A stretch of DNA of 64,000 nucleotides from NCBI RefSeq assembly GCF_001025175.1, contig NZ_AP012324.1, positions 1,488,001 to 1,552,000 of the forward strand. Reading direction: 5' to 3'. Source of the DNA: Bifidobacterium breve DSM 20213 = JCM 1192. GTDB taxonomy: Bacteria; Actinomycetota; Actinomycetes; Actinomycetales; Bifidobacteriaceae. Shown in pieces: positions 32,517 to 42,116 of the stretch. The translations under genes and the position numbers were made by a program. Every line of letters begins with the position of its first letter. Position 1 is the stretch's first letter. A model generated the notes under the pieces. It saw nothing but the letters and a program-made list of their open reading frames with translations. It searched no databases and had not been told where the DNA came from.

Positions 32517-34307
32517 TCACCAAGTGACCGGAATAGCATCTTTACGCGGCGTCGAGATAGGCACCTCGTATTTCTGCATAAGGAACGCACAAATCTGCGC
32601 GGATACCGGGCCTGCGGTCAGGCCACCGAAACCAGTCGGGTCCTTGAGCACCACAGTCACGACGAAACGCGGATTGTCGGCGGGAATGGCCACCGAGTAA
32701 TCGGAGATGATGGAGGACAGCTTGCCATCGGCGCCCTGTACCTCGGCGGTACCGGACTTCGCGGCCATGCGGTAGCCATCAACCTTGACGAAGGCGCTGT
32801 AGCTATCCGAAACGGACTCCATGGCATCCATCATCTGAGCGGCCACCTGCTCATCGACCACGCGAGTGGCCTTGCTCTTGTTTTCGGTGTTGCCGTCATC
32901 CGACTTGATGATGGACTGCTGCTGCTTCACTCCCTTATTGGCAATGGTGGCCACGATGTTGCTCAGCTGCAAGGCATTGACCGTGTATCCCTGACCGAAC
33001 AGCACGGTGTTGCGAGTTCGCGCATCCCATGCCGAGGGAGAGGTCAGCACGCCACTGGACTCGCCAGGCAGATCCAATCCCGTGGACTGTCCGATGCCGA
33101 ACTTGGTCAGGTATTCGTACCGCTGCTCATCCGTGTAGCCATCGCCGGCCATGACCATGCCGATATTCGATGATTTCTGGAGAATGCCAGCCAGAGTCCA
33201 ATGCTCATCACCATGCTCGAAGGCGTCCTTATAGGTCTGGCCATCCACAGTGAGCTGGCCTGGCACGGTGTACTGATCCGTCGGTTTGCGCAACCCGGTC
33301 TGCAAATAACCGGACATGGAAATAACCTTGCCGATCGAGCCCGGTTCAAAGGTCTGGGACACGGCTCGCGAAACGTTCATCTTCGCTTCGTCACTGCCGG
33401 CCGCTATCTCATCGCTGTCCGCCAGAGCCAGTATTTCGCCGTTCTGCACGTTCTGCACCACGGCGATACCCCACTGGGCGCTGTACTGGGCTGTCGCTTC
33501 CTTCATGATCTTCTTGGCATACCACTGCACATCACGATCAATGGTCAGCGTAACGTCTTTGCCGTCCTTGGCGGCCACGGCTTCGGTCATGGTGCCGGGA
33601 ATCTCTTCGCCACCGTAGTTGCCACGCTGGTAAATCTGGTGTCCATCGGTGCCGGTGAGCGTTTTGTTCTCCATTTGCTCGAATCCGGCCACGCCTACGC
33701 CTTCGTCGTTGACTCCGCCGAGCAGCGATCCCATCAGTTCTCCATCAGGGTACAGGCGTTCGCTGCTGAGTTCGCCCCAGACGATGCCGCCAAGGTTCAA
33801 ATCGTCGATGGTGCGCTTGACCTGTGGCGTGACATCCTTCTTCAGCACGACGTATTGGCCGCTGATCGACAGATCCGCGCCCAGCTCCATCGCATTCATG
33901 TCAAGAGCCTTGGCCAGCAGACGGCCCACTGCGGCAGCGCCCGTGGCACCCACCGGCTTGCCGTCGATCTCGTCGCAGTAGTCTTTGGTCTTCTCGTTGC
34001 AATCGGTGGGAACGAATTCCTGGGCAGCCTCGGGGTTGGCCACAATGGTATAGCGTTCCACGCTCTGGGCGAGCACAGTGCCGTTGGTGTCAAGGATGCG
34101 TCCGCGCTTGGCGCTGAGCGTCACGCGCGAAGTACGGCTGGCCGTCGCGGCCTGTGCGGTTTGACGTCCGCCAATCAATTGGGTGGAGGCCAGCTGGGCA
34201 AGGCACATTGTTGCCACGATGCCCAATGCCACGCCCACGGCGATGCATTTGAAGGCAAAGGTCTTCACCTTGTACAAGTGAACGATACGTGCGATGGTGG
34301 CTTTCAC
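32517..34307 (-). CDS. ftsI: Division-specific transpeptidase (class B PBP)
   Basis: A 596-residue penicillin-binding protein. One N-terminal helix (IAVGVALGIVATMCLAQL) anchors it. The pedestal has RGRILDTNGTVLAQSVERY. The transpeptidase carries the active-site FEPGSIGKV (serine in SIGK), KSSNIGM and AAKSGTAEVQG. It crosslinks septal peptidoglycan with FtsW. It overlaps ftsL by ATGA. Confidence 0.94.
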   Translation of the reverse strand: MKATIARIVHLYKVKTFAFKCIAVGVALGIVATMCLAQLASTQLIGGRQTAQAATASRTSRVTLSAKRGRILDTNGTVLAQSVERYTIVANPEAAQEFVPTDCNEKTKDYCDEIDGKPVGATGAAAVGRLLAKALDMNAMELGADLSISGQYVVLKKDVTPQVKRTIDDLNLGGIVWGELSSERLYPDGELMGSLLGGVNDEGVGVAGFEQMENKTLTGTDGHQIYQRGNYGGEEIPGTMTEAVAAKDGKDVTLTIDRDVQWYAKKIMKEATAQYSAQWGIAVVQNVQNGEILALADSDEIAAGSDEAKMNVSRAVSQTFEPGSIGKVISMSGYLQTGLRKPTDQYTVPGQLTVDGQTYKDAFEHGDEHWTLAGILQKSSNIGMVMAGDGYTDEQRYEYLTKFGIGQSTGLDLPGESSGVLTSPSAWDARTRNTVLFGQGYTVNALQLSNIVATIANKGVKQQQSIIKSDDGNTENKSKATRVVDEQVAAQMMDAMESVSDSYSAFVKVDGYRMAAKSGTAEVQGADGKLSSIISDYSVAIPADNPRFVVTVVLKDPTGFGGLTAGPVSAQICAFLMQKYEVPISTPRKDAIPVTW

Positions 34308-34756
34308 TGTGCTCCACTTTCTCCGGACTGCTGGTATCCGTTCAAATCAATAGTCACCGATCCGCCTTGCGACACCATGCCCATTTCATCGGCCTTATCC
34401 GGCAGCGATGCGACCAACTGGTCAAGCTTGGCCTGATCGTCTTCGATGTCCTGGGTCAGCGTGCTGATATGCTGCTTGACTTCTGCCGCCTCAAACGAGT
34501 TTTGCACCATTTGGGTGCGCAGTACCAGCGCACCGAGCAACGTGGACATGAGGAACACGATGGCAATCACCACATGCATCAGCGGGGCGCTGCGTGTACG
34601 GGTCCATTCAATAACCCGTTCAATCATGTTTCCTTCTGCTTGAACCCGCTGACCGGAAATCACCTTCAGTTCAGGGCGCGAAGGAGCCTGAGGCCTGGAC
34701 TGCGGCCTGGACTGCGTTGAAGCACTGGATCGAATGCTGCGTGCCGTTGCTGCCAT
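34304..34756 (-). CDS. ftsL: FtsL-like division protein
   Basis: A 150-residue bitopic protein: basic cytoplasmic N-terminus with repeated RPQSRPQ, one helix (VVIAIVFLMSTLLGALVL) and an extracytoplasmic coiled coil (EAAEVKQHISTLTQDIEDDQ). These are the features of FtsL, although the sequence is poorly conserved as in all FtsL proteins. Position between rsmH and ftsI supports the call. Confidence 0.85.
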   Translation of the reverse strand: MAATARSIRSSASTQSRPQSRPQAPSRPELKVISGQRVQAEGNMIERVIEWTRTRSAPLMHVVIAIVFLMSTLLGALVLRTQMVQNSFEAAEVKQHISTLTQDIEDDQAKLDQLVASLPDKADEMGMVSQGGSVTIDLNGYQQSGESGAQ

Positions 34757-34758
34757 GG

Positions 34759-35811
34759 TCAGCCCCTCCTTCCGTGTTTGCCATTGTTACGTGTGGTGTT
34801 CGATTCCTTTGGGTTTGCCGCTGTTTGTGCGAAGCGTTCTCGCCACCTCTCAGGAATCCGTCTGCTCAACTCAACCGCCCTGAGCCTCACTGAAGCGGAT
34901 CGCGGGTTGCGTTGCCGCTCCTCATCATCGGCCTTGATTGCGCCTCGGGTCAGTTCCCGGAAGAACGGCTGGGCATCATCCGGCACGATTGGCAGGTTTG
35001 CCGGCGCATCAATCTTCAGGCCCTGTGCCATAAAGGATTTGACTGTCTTGTCTTCCAACGAGTGGTAGGACTCCACCACCAAACGGCCTCCGACCTGAAG
35101 ACGATTCGCGGCCTGAGGCAGAATGGATGACAGTTTGTCCAACTCGCCGTTGACTTCAATGCGCAGCGCCTGGAACACACGCTTTGCCGGATTGCCGGCC
35201 GGACGGTGAGCTTTGGGCACCACATCTTCGACTAGAGCGTTGAGCTGGCCGGTTGTGGTAAATGGCGTCTGCGTGCGGCGCGACACGATCTCACGCGCGA
35301 TCTGACGAGCGAACCGCTCCTCACCATATTCCCGGAAGACGCGAATCAGCGATGCCATATCATAATCAGCGAGAATCCGCTCGGCCGTGAGATTCTGGCT
35401 CACGTCCATGCGCATATCCAACGGGGCATCATGGGAGTACGAGAATCCACGATCCGTTTCATCAATCTGCAAACTCGACAGACCCAAATCCATGAACACG
35501 GCATCCACTCGTTCCACGCCTTGATCGGCAAGCACCTGATCAAGCTGATCAAAGGCCGCATGAACCGGCGTGAATCGGTCGGAAAGCCCCTCCTGAACCA
35601 TACGCTCAGTCGCCAAGGCCAACGCCTCACTATCACGGTCAATACCGATAAGACGAGCTTGCGGCGCCGCTTTCAGGAAAGCGGTGGAATGACCGGCAAG
35701 ACCCAGCGTGCAGTCCACGGCCACGGCACCTTCGTGTTGTAATGCCGGCGCCACAAGATTCACACAGTCATCAAGCAGCACTGGCTGGTGGATATTCGTC
35801 ACATCAATCAT
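34759..35811 (-). CDS. rsmH: 16S rRNA m4C1402 methyltransferase RsmH
   Basis: A 350-residue methyltransferase (formerly MraW) that modifies C1402 in the ribosomal P site. VDCTLGLAGHSTAFLKA is the AdoMet site, DAVFMDLGLSSLQIDETDRG and GFSYSHDAPLDMRMD follow, and the C-terminal SYHSLEDKTVKSFM and RNPRSASVRLRAVE are typical. It shares one base with mraZ. Confidence 0.95.
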   Translation of the reverse strand: MIDVTNIHQPVLLDDCVNLVAPALQHEGAVAVDCTLGLAGHSTAFLKAAPQARLIGIDRDSEALALATERMVQEGLSDRFTPVHAAFDQLDQVLADQGVERVDAVFMDLGLSSLQIDETDRGFSYSHDAPLDMRMDVSQNLTAERILADYDMASLIRVFREYGEERFARQIAREIVSRRTQTPFTTTGQLNALVEDVVPKAHRPAGNPAKRVFQALRIEVNGELDKLSSILPQAANRLQVGGRLVVESYHSLEDKTVKSFMAQGLKIDAPANLPIVPDDAQPFFRELTRGAIKADDEERQRNPRSASVRLRAVELSRRIPERWRERFAQTAANPKESNTTRNNGKHGRRG

Positions 35812-36332
35812 CAGAACTCCACCTCAGGCAGTACATCATCGGCGATATCGGAGTATCCCTCTTCCTTTTGTGCGAGGTAGGACTCCCATGCATCCTTGTT
35901 CCACAGTTCGGCGCGCGTACCCACACCGATCACCACAATGTCGGACCCGAGATTGGCGTAGTCACGCAGCATTTGCGGCACCACAACTCGCCCCTGCTTG
36001 TCGGGTTCCTGATCGACTGCGCCAGACAGGAACACACGCAAGTATTCGCGGGCGGCTTTGTTGCCCACCGAAGTGCGCTGAATCTGGGAGGCAATACGAC
36101 GAAATTCGTCAAACGGCAACAGGTACACGCAACGTTCCTGGCCTCGGGCCATTACCAGCCCCTGGCCAAGCTGGGAACGAAATTTCGCGGGAAGTGCCAC
36201 ACGACCCTTGGCATCGATTTTCGGCGTGTACGTGCCCAGCAGCAGCGGAGGCAGGCCGGCCATGAGGCCGTCGATTCCGGCGGAGCCTTGCTGATCAGCA
36301 TCGGTTTCACGCGAGTGCTTGCTCTCGACCAT
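35811..36332 (-). CDS. mraZ: Transcriptional regulator MraZ
   Basis: A 173-residue protein with two AbrB-like beta repeats, the first around GTYTPKIDAKGRVALPAKFR and the second around EPDKQGRVVVPQMLRDYA. The N-terminus is about 30 residues longer than in MraZ proteins that start near the first repeat. AAAGGAGG lies before the ATG at 36332. It represses its own operon by binding TGG repeats, four of which lie 48 to 82 bases upstream of the start. Confidence 0.93.
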   Translation of the reverse strand: MVESKHSRETDADQQGSAGIDGLMAGLPPLLLGTYTPKIDAKGRVALPAKFRSQLGQGLVMARGQERCVYLLPFDEFRRIASQIQRTSVGNKAAREYLRVFLSGAVDQEPDKQGRVVVPQMLRDYANLGSDIVVIGVGTRAELWNKDAWESYLAQKEEGYSDIADDVLPEVEF

Positions 36333-36379
36333 GGCTCCACCTCCTTTGTACTCGCCGGGTATACTTCGGCCAACTGATT

Positions 36380-36414
36380 CACCACTTTACCCCACCATTC
36401 ACCATTTTTCCCCA
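36380..36414 (-). promoter_or_regulatory. MraZ operator: four TGGNG repeats
   Basis: On the minus strand TGGGG, TGGTG, TGGGG and TGGTG are each separated by five bases, so they repeat every 10 bases. This is the pattern bound by MraZ rings upstream of mra operons. The rest of the gap, 36415-36658, holds no gene and must contain the start regions of mraZ and the helicase gene. Confidence 0.8.
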
Positions 36415-36658
36415 CTACAACACGTTTTACTCACCTTTTTGGAAAAACCGTCACGATTGCACACGGCCGCGAAGCGGAACTCACCGACCATCGCAAAACG
36501 CAAAAAAGCCGTCACCGATTTGGAAACGCATCGCGCGCGGCGTGGGCAGGCACATCACCAGAGCAGCCGCACCACTGCCCTTCCCCGACGTAGGGGGTGT
36601 GCGGTAAATTTGAATGCCTTAAAGTTTGTGACCATTACGAGCGGAGACGAAGAGAAGC

Positions 36659-38938
36659 ATGTCGAGTTACGCCTCACAGCTGCACGAGGAGCAGCAGGCC
36701 GTCGATCGCGCCTATGGACGTCTGGATGACCTGCGCGCCGAAATGTGGCAGCGACTGAGCACCGTACGAGCAGCCGGTTCGCACGGCTCCCCCACCCAAC
36801 GCACCGAGCGCGATTCTTTTGCCACCATGTACGAAGATCGCCTCACTCAGCTGCGCAGCGTGGAAGACCGGCTCGTGTTCGGACGACTTGACTCGCAAGA
36901 CGGCACTCGTCATTACATCGGTCGCATCGGTCTGTCGAGCACCGACCATGAACCCATTCTGACCGATTGGCGAGCCGAAGCGGCCCGCCCCTTCTACGAG
37001 GCGACGCCCTCCAACCATGGCGACATCGTGATGCGCCGCCATATCACGTTGAGTTTCCGCGAAGTGGTAGGCGTCGAAGACGAAGTACTGGACGTGCATT
37101 CTGACCAAGTGGGCCAAGCCTCCACTGCCGGCACCCTGACCGGCGAAGGTGCACTGCTCGCTTCGCTCAGCTCGCGTCGCACAGGCAAAATGACCGACAT
37201 CGTGGCCACCATCCAAGCCGAGCAGGACCGCATTATCCGCTCTGACATGAACCGTGCCGTGGTGGTACAGGGCGGCCCAGGCACCGGCAAAACCGCTGTG
37301 GCCTTGCACCGTGCCGCTTACTTGCTCTACACGCATCGACGCACACTGGAACGTTCCGGCGTACTGGTGGTGGGCCCCAGCTCCGCGTTCCTGCATTACA
37401 TCGATCAGGTGCTTCCCTCGTTGGGCGAGACCGGTGTCGTCTCCCGTACAATCAGTGACCTGATTCCGGGAATCACCGCATCGGCAATCGACACTCCGCA
37501 AGCCGCCAAACTCAAGGGCGACCGTCGCATGGCACAGGTGATCGCCAACGCCATCGCCTCCCGCATCCGCGTGCCCGGCAATCTGCCAACCGTCACCATC
37601 AGCGGCATTCAGATACCGATGCTTGCCGTCGATATCGAACAGGCGCAGTCCGACGCCAAACGCACAAGGCAACCGCATAACAAGGCCCGAGAGACCTTTA
37701 TCCGCTCCATGCTGCGCAGCATGCAGACCCGGTATGCAGAGCAACTCGACTACACCCCCGATCAGGCGGAGCTCAATCGCGCCATGTCGCTGCTGCGCAT
37801 GAACGAACAGGTGCGCAAAACGTTGAATCTGTGCTGGCTGCCGATGACCGCCCCCTGGCTTATCGACCAGCTCTTCGCTCACCCGGAACGCCTGAAGTCC
37901 TTGGCCGGATGGATGACCGATGACGATCTGGCCACTCTCGCACGGCCGAAAGGTTCACCTCTGACCCGGTCGGATATTCCGCTGCTTGACGAGGCGATGG
38001 ATCTGCTGGGACCCGATCCCAAAACCGTGGCCAAGCAGTCCGCCGCCAATGCCAGACGCGCCGCCGAAGAGCAGTACGCCAAAGACACGTTGGCCGCAAC
38101 CGGCCTCGGTCAGGGCATCGTATCGAGCCAGATGCTGCTCGATCAGATGAACGGCGACGACGGCGAGCTCACCGCCCAGCGCGCAGCAGCCGATCGAGAA
38201 TGGACCTATGGTCACATCGTGGTGGATGAGGCGCAGGAATTGACCGCAATGGATTGGCGAATGCTCATTCGTCGCTGTCCGTCACGATCGTTCACCATTG
38301 TGGGCGATGTGGCACAGACCTCGGCACTGGCCGGCACCCGCCGTTGGGACAAGACGATGAACCGACTGTTCGGCGAAGGCCATTGGGACCTCAATGAGCT
38401 GACCATCAATTACCGCAATCCGCAGGAGGTCTCCGACCTCGCCTCCCGTTTTGCGCAGAACGAAGGACTCTATATTTCCACGGTGAACGCGGTCCGCGCC
38501 TTGCCGGATTCCGTGTCTCGACACGTGGTAGACGACATGAAGGCTCTGCTTACCGTTACTTCCAACCAGGCGGCACAGCTGGCCAATCATTTTGTTTCGG
38601 CGGACGGCACTGGACGCATCGCCATCATTTGCCCGAACGACCTCATTAAGCCGGTGCGCGAAGCAGTAAGGCATCGCCTATCCAGTCTGATGGCCCCATC
38701 CGAATATCAGCGTCTTATCGACCAGCCCGAATGGGATGAGCAGATCAGCGTATGCGGCACCGAAATGGTCAAAGGCCTGGAATTCGACGCTGTTATCGTC
38801 ATTGAACCCGGACGCATCGAAGATGACGCCCCAAGCCGTTTGGTCGCCGCATCCGACCTCTACGTGGCAACGACCAGACCAACACAGAAACTGGTTATAG
38901 TTCGGACAAAAGAGGACGAGCGTTCCCTGAACATCTAA
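36659..38938 (+). CDS. helD: HelD-like UvrD/Rep-family helicase
   Basis: A 759-residue superfamily 1 ATPase. The N-terminus is a helical hairpin (QLHEEQQAVDRAYGRLDDLR) as in HelD, which removes stalled RNA polymerase. Walker A is VQGGPGTGKTAVALHRAAYL near residue 203, Walker B is HIVVDEAQELTAMDW, and motifs VI-like VAATRPTQKL are near the end. HelD-type proteins in Gram-positive bacteria recycle RNA polymerase and give tolerance to rifamycins in some actinobacteria. A DNA-repair helicase is the alternative. Confidence 0.82.
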   Translation: MSSYASQLHEEQQAVDRAYGRLDDLRAEMWQRLSTVRAAGSHGSPTQRTERDSFATMYEDRLTQLRSVEDRLVFGRLDSQDGTRHYIGRIGLSSTDHEPILTDWRAEAARPFYEATPSNHGDIVMRRHITLSFREVVGVEDEVLDVHSDQVGQASTAGTLTGEGALLASLSSRRTGKMTDIVATIQAEQDRIIRSDMNRAVVVQGGPGTGKTAVALHRAAYLLYTHRRTLERSGVLVVGPSSAFLHYIDQVLPSLGETGVVSRTISDLIPGITASAIDTPQAAKLKGDRRMAQVIANAIASRIRVPGNLPTVTISGIQIPMLAVDIEQAQSDAKRTRQPHNKARETFIRSMLRSMQTRYAEQLDYTPDQAELNRAMSLLRMNEQVRKTLNLCWLPMTAPWLIDQLFAHPERLKSLAGWMTDDDLATLARPKGSPLTRSDIPLLDEAMDLLGPDPKTVAKQSAANARRAAEEQYAKDTLAATGLGQGIVSSQMLLDQMNGDDGELTAQRAAADREWTYGHIVVDEAQELTAMDWRMLIRRCPSRSFTIVGDVAQTSALAGTRRWDKTMNRLFGEGHWDLNELTINYRNPQEVSDLASRFAQNEGLYISTVNAVRALPDSVSRHVVDDMKALLTVTSNQAAQLANHFVSADGTGRIAIICPNDLIKPVREAVRHRLSSLMAPSEYQRLIDQPEWDEQISVCGTEMVKGLEFDAVIVIEPGRIEDDAPSRLVAASDLYVATTRPTQKLVIVRTKEDERSLNI

Positions 38939-38948
38939 GGTGAAAGAT

Positions 38949-40148
38949 ATGCCTAAAGCACTGTTACTGGAAAACATCCATCCTGACGCAGCCAAATCGC
39001 TGCGAGATCACGGCTTCGAAGTCGAAACCATGAAGGGAGCCCTGAACGAGGACGAGCTCATCGACGCGTTAGAGGGCGTGGATCTCGTCGGAGTGCGATC
39101 CAAGACCAATGTCACTGCACGCGTACTGAATGCCCGCCCGACCCTCAGCGCCATCGGATGCTTCTGCATCGGCACCAACCAAGTGGATCTTGATTATGCC
39201 GGCAAGCACGGCATCGCCGTGTTCAATGCACCGTATTCAAACACCCGTTCCGTTGTGGAACTGGTGATTTGCGACATCATCTGCCTGATGCGTCGCATCC
39301 CTGCGCATACGCATCACATCAAGCACGGCTTGTGGGACAAGTCGGCCTCCGGTTCTCATGAGGTGCGCGGCAAGACGCTGGGCATCATCGGATACGGCAA
39401 CATCGGTTCCCAACTGTCTGTACTGGCGGAAGCGCTGGGCATGCGCGTGGTGTTCTACGACATCGAGGAGAAGCTCGCACTGGGCAACGCCCATCGTTGC
39501 TCGACGCTGAACGAACTACTTGAACAGTCTGATGCAGTGACTTTGCACGTAGACGGGCGCAAGTCGAACACTGGCTTCTTCGGCGAGGATCAGTTCGCGC
39601 ACATGAAGCAGGACGCCATCTTCATCAATCTGTCTCGTGGATTCGTTGCTGATTTGGGCGCGCTGAAGCAGCATCTCGACTCCGGCCATCTGTCCGGTGC
39701 CGCCGTTGACGTGTTCCCGGTCGAGCCTAAGAAGAGCGGCGACCCGTTTGAGACGGCGCTTGCCAACGAAGATAATATGATTCTGACCCCGCACATCGGC
39801 GGTTCGACGCTGGAAGCGCAGGAGTCCATCGGTCACTTTGTCTCCCAACGCCTGGAGGATTACTGGTCGAAGGGTTCGACGTCACTGTCGGTGAACTTGC
39901 CACAAATCAATCTCACCGATTGCAAGGGTGTATGCCGCATCGCGCATTTGCATGACAATCTGCCCGGTGTACTCGCCCGTGTGAACCGCGTGCTTGGCGA
40001 GGAGAACATCAATATCTCCTTCCAGTCATTGGCCACTGAAGGTGAGTTGGGATATGTGGTCACCGACGTGGCTCAAAAGCCCAGCCCCGCCACACTGGAG
40101 GCATTGCGTAGCATCGAAGGCACCATCCGCATGCGTGTCATCGGCTGA
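38949..40148 (+). CDS. serA: D-3-phosphoglycerate dehydrogenase
   Basis: A 399-residue enzyme for the first step of serine synthesis. It has the NAD site GIIGYGNIGSQLSVLAEALG, the catalytic region VNLSRG-like INLSRGFVADLGAL and HIGGSTLEAQESIGHFV, and a C-terminal ACT domain (LPGVLARVNRVLGEENINIS) for serine feedback. The start at 38949 (MPKALLLENIH) has AAGGTG upstream. A strong terminator follows the stop. Confidence 0.94.
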   Translation: MPKALLLENIHPDAAKSLRDHGFEVETMKGALNEDELIDALEGVDLVGVRSKTNVTARVLNARPTLSAIGCFCIGTNQVDLDYAGKHGIAVFNAPYSNTRSVVELVICDIICLMRRIPAHTHHIKHGLWDKSASGSHEVRGKTLGIIGYGNIGSQLSVLAEALGMRVVFYDIEEKLALGNAHRCSTLNELLEQSDAVTLHVDGRKSNTGFFGEDQFAHMKQDAIFINLSRGFVADLGALKQHLDSGHLSGAAVDVFPVEPKKSGDPFETALANEDNMILTPHIGGSTLEAQESIGHFVSQRLEDYWSKGSTSLSVNLPQINLTDCKGVCRIAHLHDNLPGVLARVNRVLGEENINISFQSLATEGELGYVVTDVAQKPSPATLEALRSIEGTIRMRVIG

Positions 40149-40184
40149 TACCGCATCGACATAAACTGCATCAGCACGACAGAA

Positions 40185-40209
40185 GGCCCGTCATCAGACG
40201 GGCCTTTTT
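40185..40209 (+). terminator. Terminator after serA
   Basis: GGCCCGTC and GACGGGCC form an 8-bp stem with an ATCA loop, followed by five T. It ends serA transcription between convergent serA and nrdR. Confidence 0.92.
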
Positions 40210-40224
40210 CTTGGTATCGAACCA

Positions 40225-40665
40225 TTATTCGCGCAATTCATCGATGGCGCTCTGGAAATCTTCCAGGCCGGAGAAATTCTGATACACGCTCGCAAAACGT
40301 AGGTACGCGACCACATCAAGATCACGCAGTGGCTTGAGGATTGCCTTGCCGACCTCGCCGGAAGTCACTTCGGCCAGTCCTCGAGAGCGAAGATCCTCCT
40401 CGACCTTCTGCCCCAGCAGCTTCAGATCCTCCTCCTTGACAGGTCTGCCTTGACAAGCCTTACGCACACCGGAGATAACCTTATCCCGGCTGAACGGTTC
40501 AGCGCCGCCGGAACGTTTGGTGACCAGCAACATGCTGGTTTCCACGGTGGTGAAACGCTTATTGCATTTCGGGCAAACACGACGTCTACGAATGGAATAG
40601 CCGTCGTCACTAATACGGGTATCAATGACTTTGGTGTCAGGATTCTGGCAAAAAGGGCAATGCAT
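40225..40665 (-). CDS. nrdR: Transcriptional repressor NrdR
   Basis: A 146-residue regulator of ribonucleotide reductase genes. The N-terminal zinc ribbon has CPFC and CPKC with a basic segment ([13 protein letters not shown]). An ATP cone follows ([20 protein letters not shown], then [13 protein letters not shown]), which senses ATP and dATP. Length and motifs are complete. Confidence 0.95.
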   Translation of the reverse strand: MHCPFCQNPDTKVIDTRISDDGYSIRRRRVCPKCNKRFTTVETSMLLVTKRSGGAEPFSRDKVISGVRKACQGRPVKEEDLKLLGQKVEEDLRSRGLAEVTSGEVGKAILKPLRDLDVVAYLRFASVYQNFSGLEDFQSAIDELRE

Positions 40666-40718
40666 GTCCCCCAGAATAACGTGAACACACGGAAAAACAA
40701 TACTTATCGAGTGTTCCT

Positions 40719-41102
40719 TTACTCAGCAGGAACAATTAGACGCTGTCCCGCACGAAGAGCCCCTGACTCCAGATTGTTCAACGAGATCAACTCATCCACC
40801 GTCTCCGAGACATCTTGCCCGGCGGGCGTGATGGAGGATGCATACGACCACAGTGTGTCCCCCGGACGCACTATATAGCTGATCACCTGCGTGGCACCGG
40901 TATCGGAGCGCGCCGGCTCAGCCGTCAGCATGGCGAATCCGCCCCACGCCAGGGCTGCCGCCAACACGACCGCCATCACCTTACCGCGACGATCGCTTCG
41001 CACGGCGTTGGTTCTACGCACCGCACCACGACGCGCAGCACGATATGCGTTGCTGCGCTTCCCCGCCATACGACCCATTGCCATCACCATCGAACCAGTC
41101 AT
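40719..41102 (-). CDS. LysM protein, likely SOS division inhibitor
   Basis: A 127-residue protein with a basic N-terminus ([18 protein letters not shown]), one membrane helix ([18 protein letters not shown]) and a C-terminal LysM domain ([36 protein letters not shown]) that binds peptidoglycan. It is divergent from lexA across three LexA boxes. Small LysM membrane proteins in this position, such as YneA, stop division during the SOS response. The start at 41102 is favoured over the GTG at 41111 by the spacing of GAGAGG. Confidence 0.8.
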   Translation of the reverse strand: MTGSMVMAMGRMAGKRSNAYRAARRGAVRRTNAVRSDRRGKVMAVVLAAALAWGGFAMLTAEPARSDTGATQVISYIVRPGDTLWSYASSITPAGQDVSETVDELISLNNLESGALRAGQRLIVPAE

Positions 41103-41116
41103 CACGACCACCTCTC

Positions 41117-41201
41117 TCGAACAAGTGTTCTATCGAACATCTGTTCTTAGAGTGGCACAAATGTTCGAACTCGTCAAGTCAATACTCGAACAGATGTTTG
41201 A
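41117..41201. promoter_or_regulatory. Three LexA boxes between LysM gene and lexA
   Basis: TCGAACAAGTGTTCTA (41117-41132), TCGAACATCTGTTCTT (41133-41148) and TCGAACAGATGTTTGA (41186-41201) fit TCGAAC-N4-GTTCGA with two or fewer changes each. Two are adjacent on the LysM side and one is nearer lexA. They should repress both genes until DNA damage. Confidence 0.88.
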
Positions 41202-41252
41202 TTTCACACGAATATCACGTTATGCTGGTGAGGTAACGAAAGGAGCCCCGAC

Positions 41253-41966
41253 GTGAGCAGCATTCCCGCCCCCCCTCAGCAGGAGCCGGACGAATCCACT
41301 TTGACCGAGCGCCAGCGCAAAGTTTTGGATGCCATTCGACTCCACATCGACGAACAGGGCTTTGCGCCATCATTCCGAGAAATAGGTGAAGCTGCCGGGC
41401 TCAAAAGCCCTTCCTCAGTCAAACATCAACTGCAAGTGCTGGAGGACAAGGGCTTTATTCGCATGAACGCCAATAAAGGTCGCGCCATCGAGGTGGTCGC
41501 TCCACCACCGGAAAACACTGCAGCAGTCACCGCGAACACCGTAGAAGAGCACACCGCCGGTATCTACGCATTCCCCAGTGAGTCAATCGCCGAATCACAG
41601 GATGTTCCGCTGGTCGGACGTATAGCCGCCGGCGTACCCATCACCGCCGAACAGCACGTCGACGATGTCATGCGTCTACCGGAACGACTGACCGGCTCCG
41701 GCAATCTGTTCATGTTGGAAGTACACGGCGATTCCATGGTTGATGCCGCCATCTGCGACGGTGACTTCGTGGTGGTGCGCGAACAGAACTCCGCCGTGAA
41801 CGGAGATATCGTGGCCGCACTGCTGGATGACGAGGCCACTGTCAAGACCTTCCGCAAGGAAAACGGCCACATCTGGCTTATGCCACACAATCCCGCATAC
41901 TCCCCCATCGACGGCACTTACGCCACGATTATGGGCAAGGTCGTCACCGTATTGCGCAAGCTATGA
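41253..41966 (+). CDS. lexA: SOS repressor LexA
   Basis: A 237-residue LexA. The winged helix-turn-helix covers residues 12 to about 75 (ERQRKVLDAIRLHIDEQGFA, SPSSVKHQLQVLEDKGF). The self-cleavage site is in VGRIAAGVPI, and the S24 peptidase has the serine in GDSMVD and the lysine in ATVKTF. The start is GTG at 41253 with AAAGGAG upstream. It overlaps no neighbour and is probably autoregulated through the boxes upstream. Confidence 0.96.
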   Translation: MSSIPAPPQQEPDESTLTERQRKVLDAIRLHIDEQGFAPSFREIGEAAGLKSPSSVKHQLQVLEDKGFIRMNANKGRAIEVVAPPPENTAAVTANTVEEHTAGIYAFPSESIAESQDVPLVGRIAAGVPITAEQHVDDVMRLPERLTGSGNLFMLEVHGDSMVDAAICDGDFVVVREQNSAVNGDIVAALLDDEATVKTFRKENGHIWLMPHNPAYSPIDGTYATIMGKVVTVLRKL

Positions 41967-42019
41967 ATTTCCCTCGCAGCCGATTCGCTCATATCGTGCT
42001 ATAGTCGCTCTCAGTTCAT

Positions 42020-42046
42020 GAAACCCCGGCCTCGCGCCGGGGTTTC
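42020..42046 (+). terminator. Terminator-like hairpin after lexA
   Basis: GAAACCCCGGC and GCCGGGGTTTC pair over 11 bases with a 5-base loop. The T-run is short. It lies 54 bases after lexA and before the transporter gene. Confidence 0.75.
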
Positions 42047-42116
42047 GTCGTATTTGCACCATAACGGAAATGGAAATGAGAAGCGGTTTCAACACCGTGA
42101 ATAAGGAGGAACAGAC

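Noticed and set aside
37955..38215. Antisense frames in the HelD-like gene
   Set aside because: All are shadows of a well-defined helicase coding region with no ribosome sites.
41264..41272. C7 tract near the lexA start
   Set aside because: It encodes prolines in frame in an essential regulator and is shorter than the phage tracts. There is no sign of a break.
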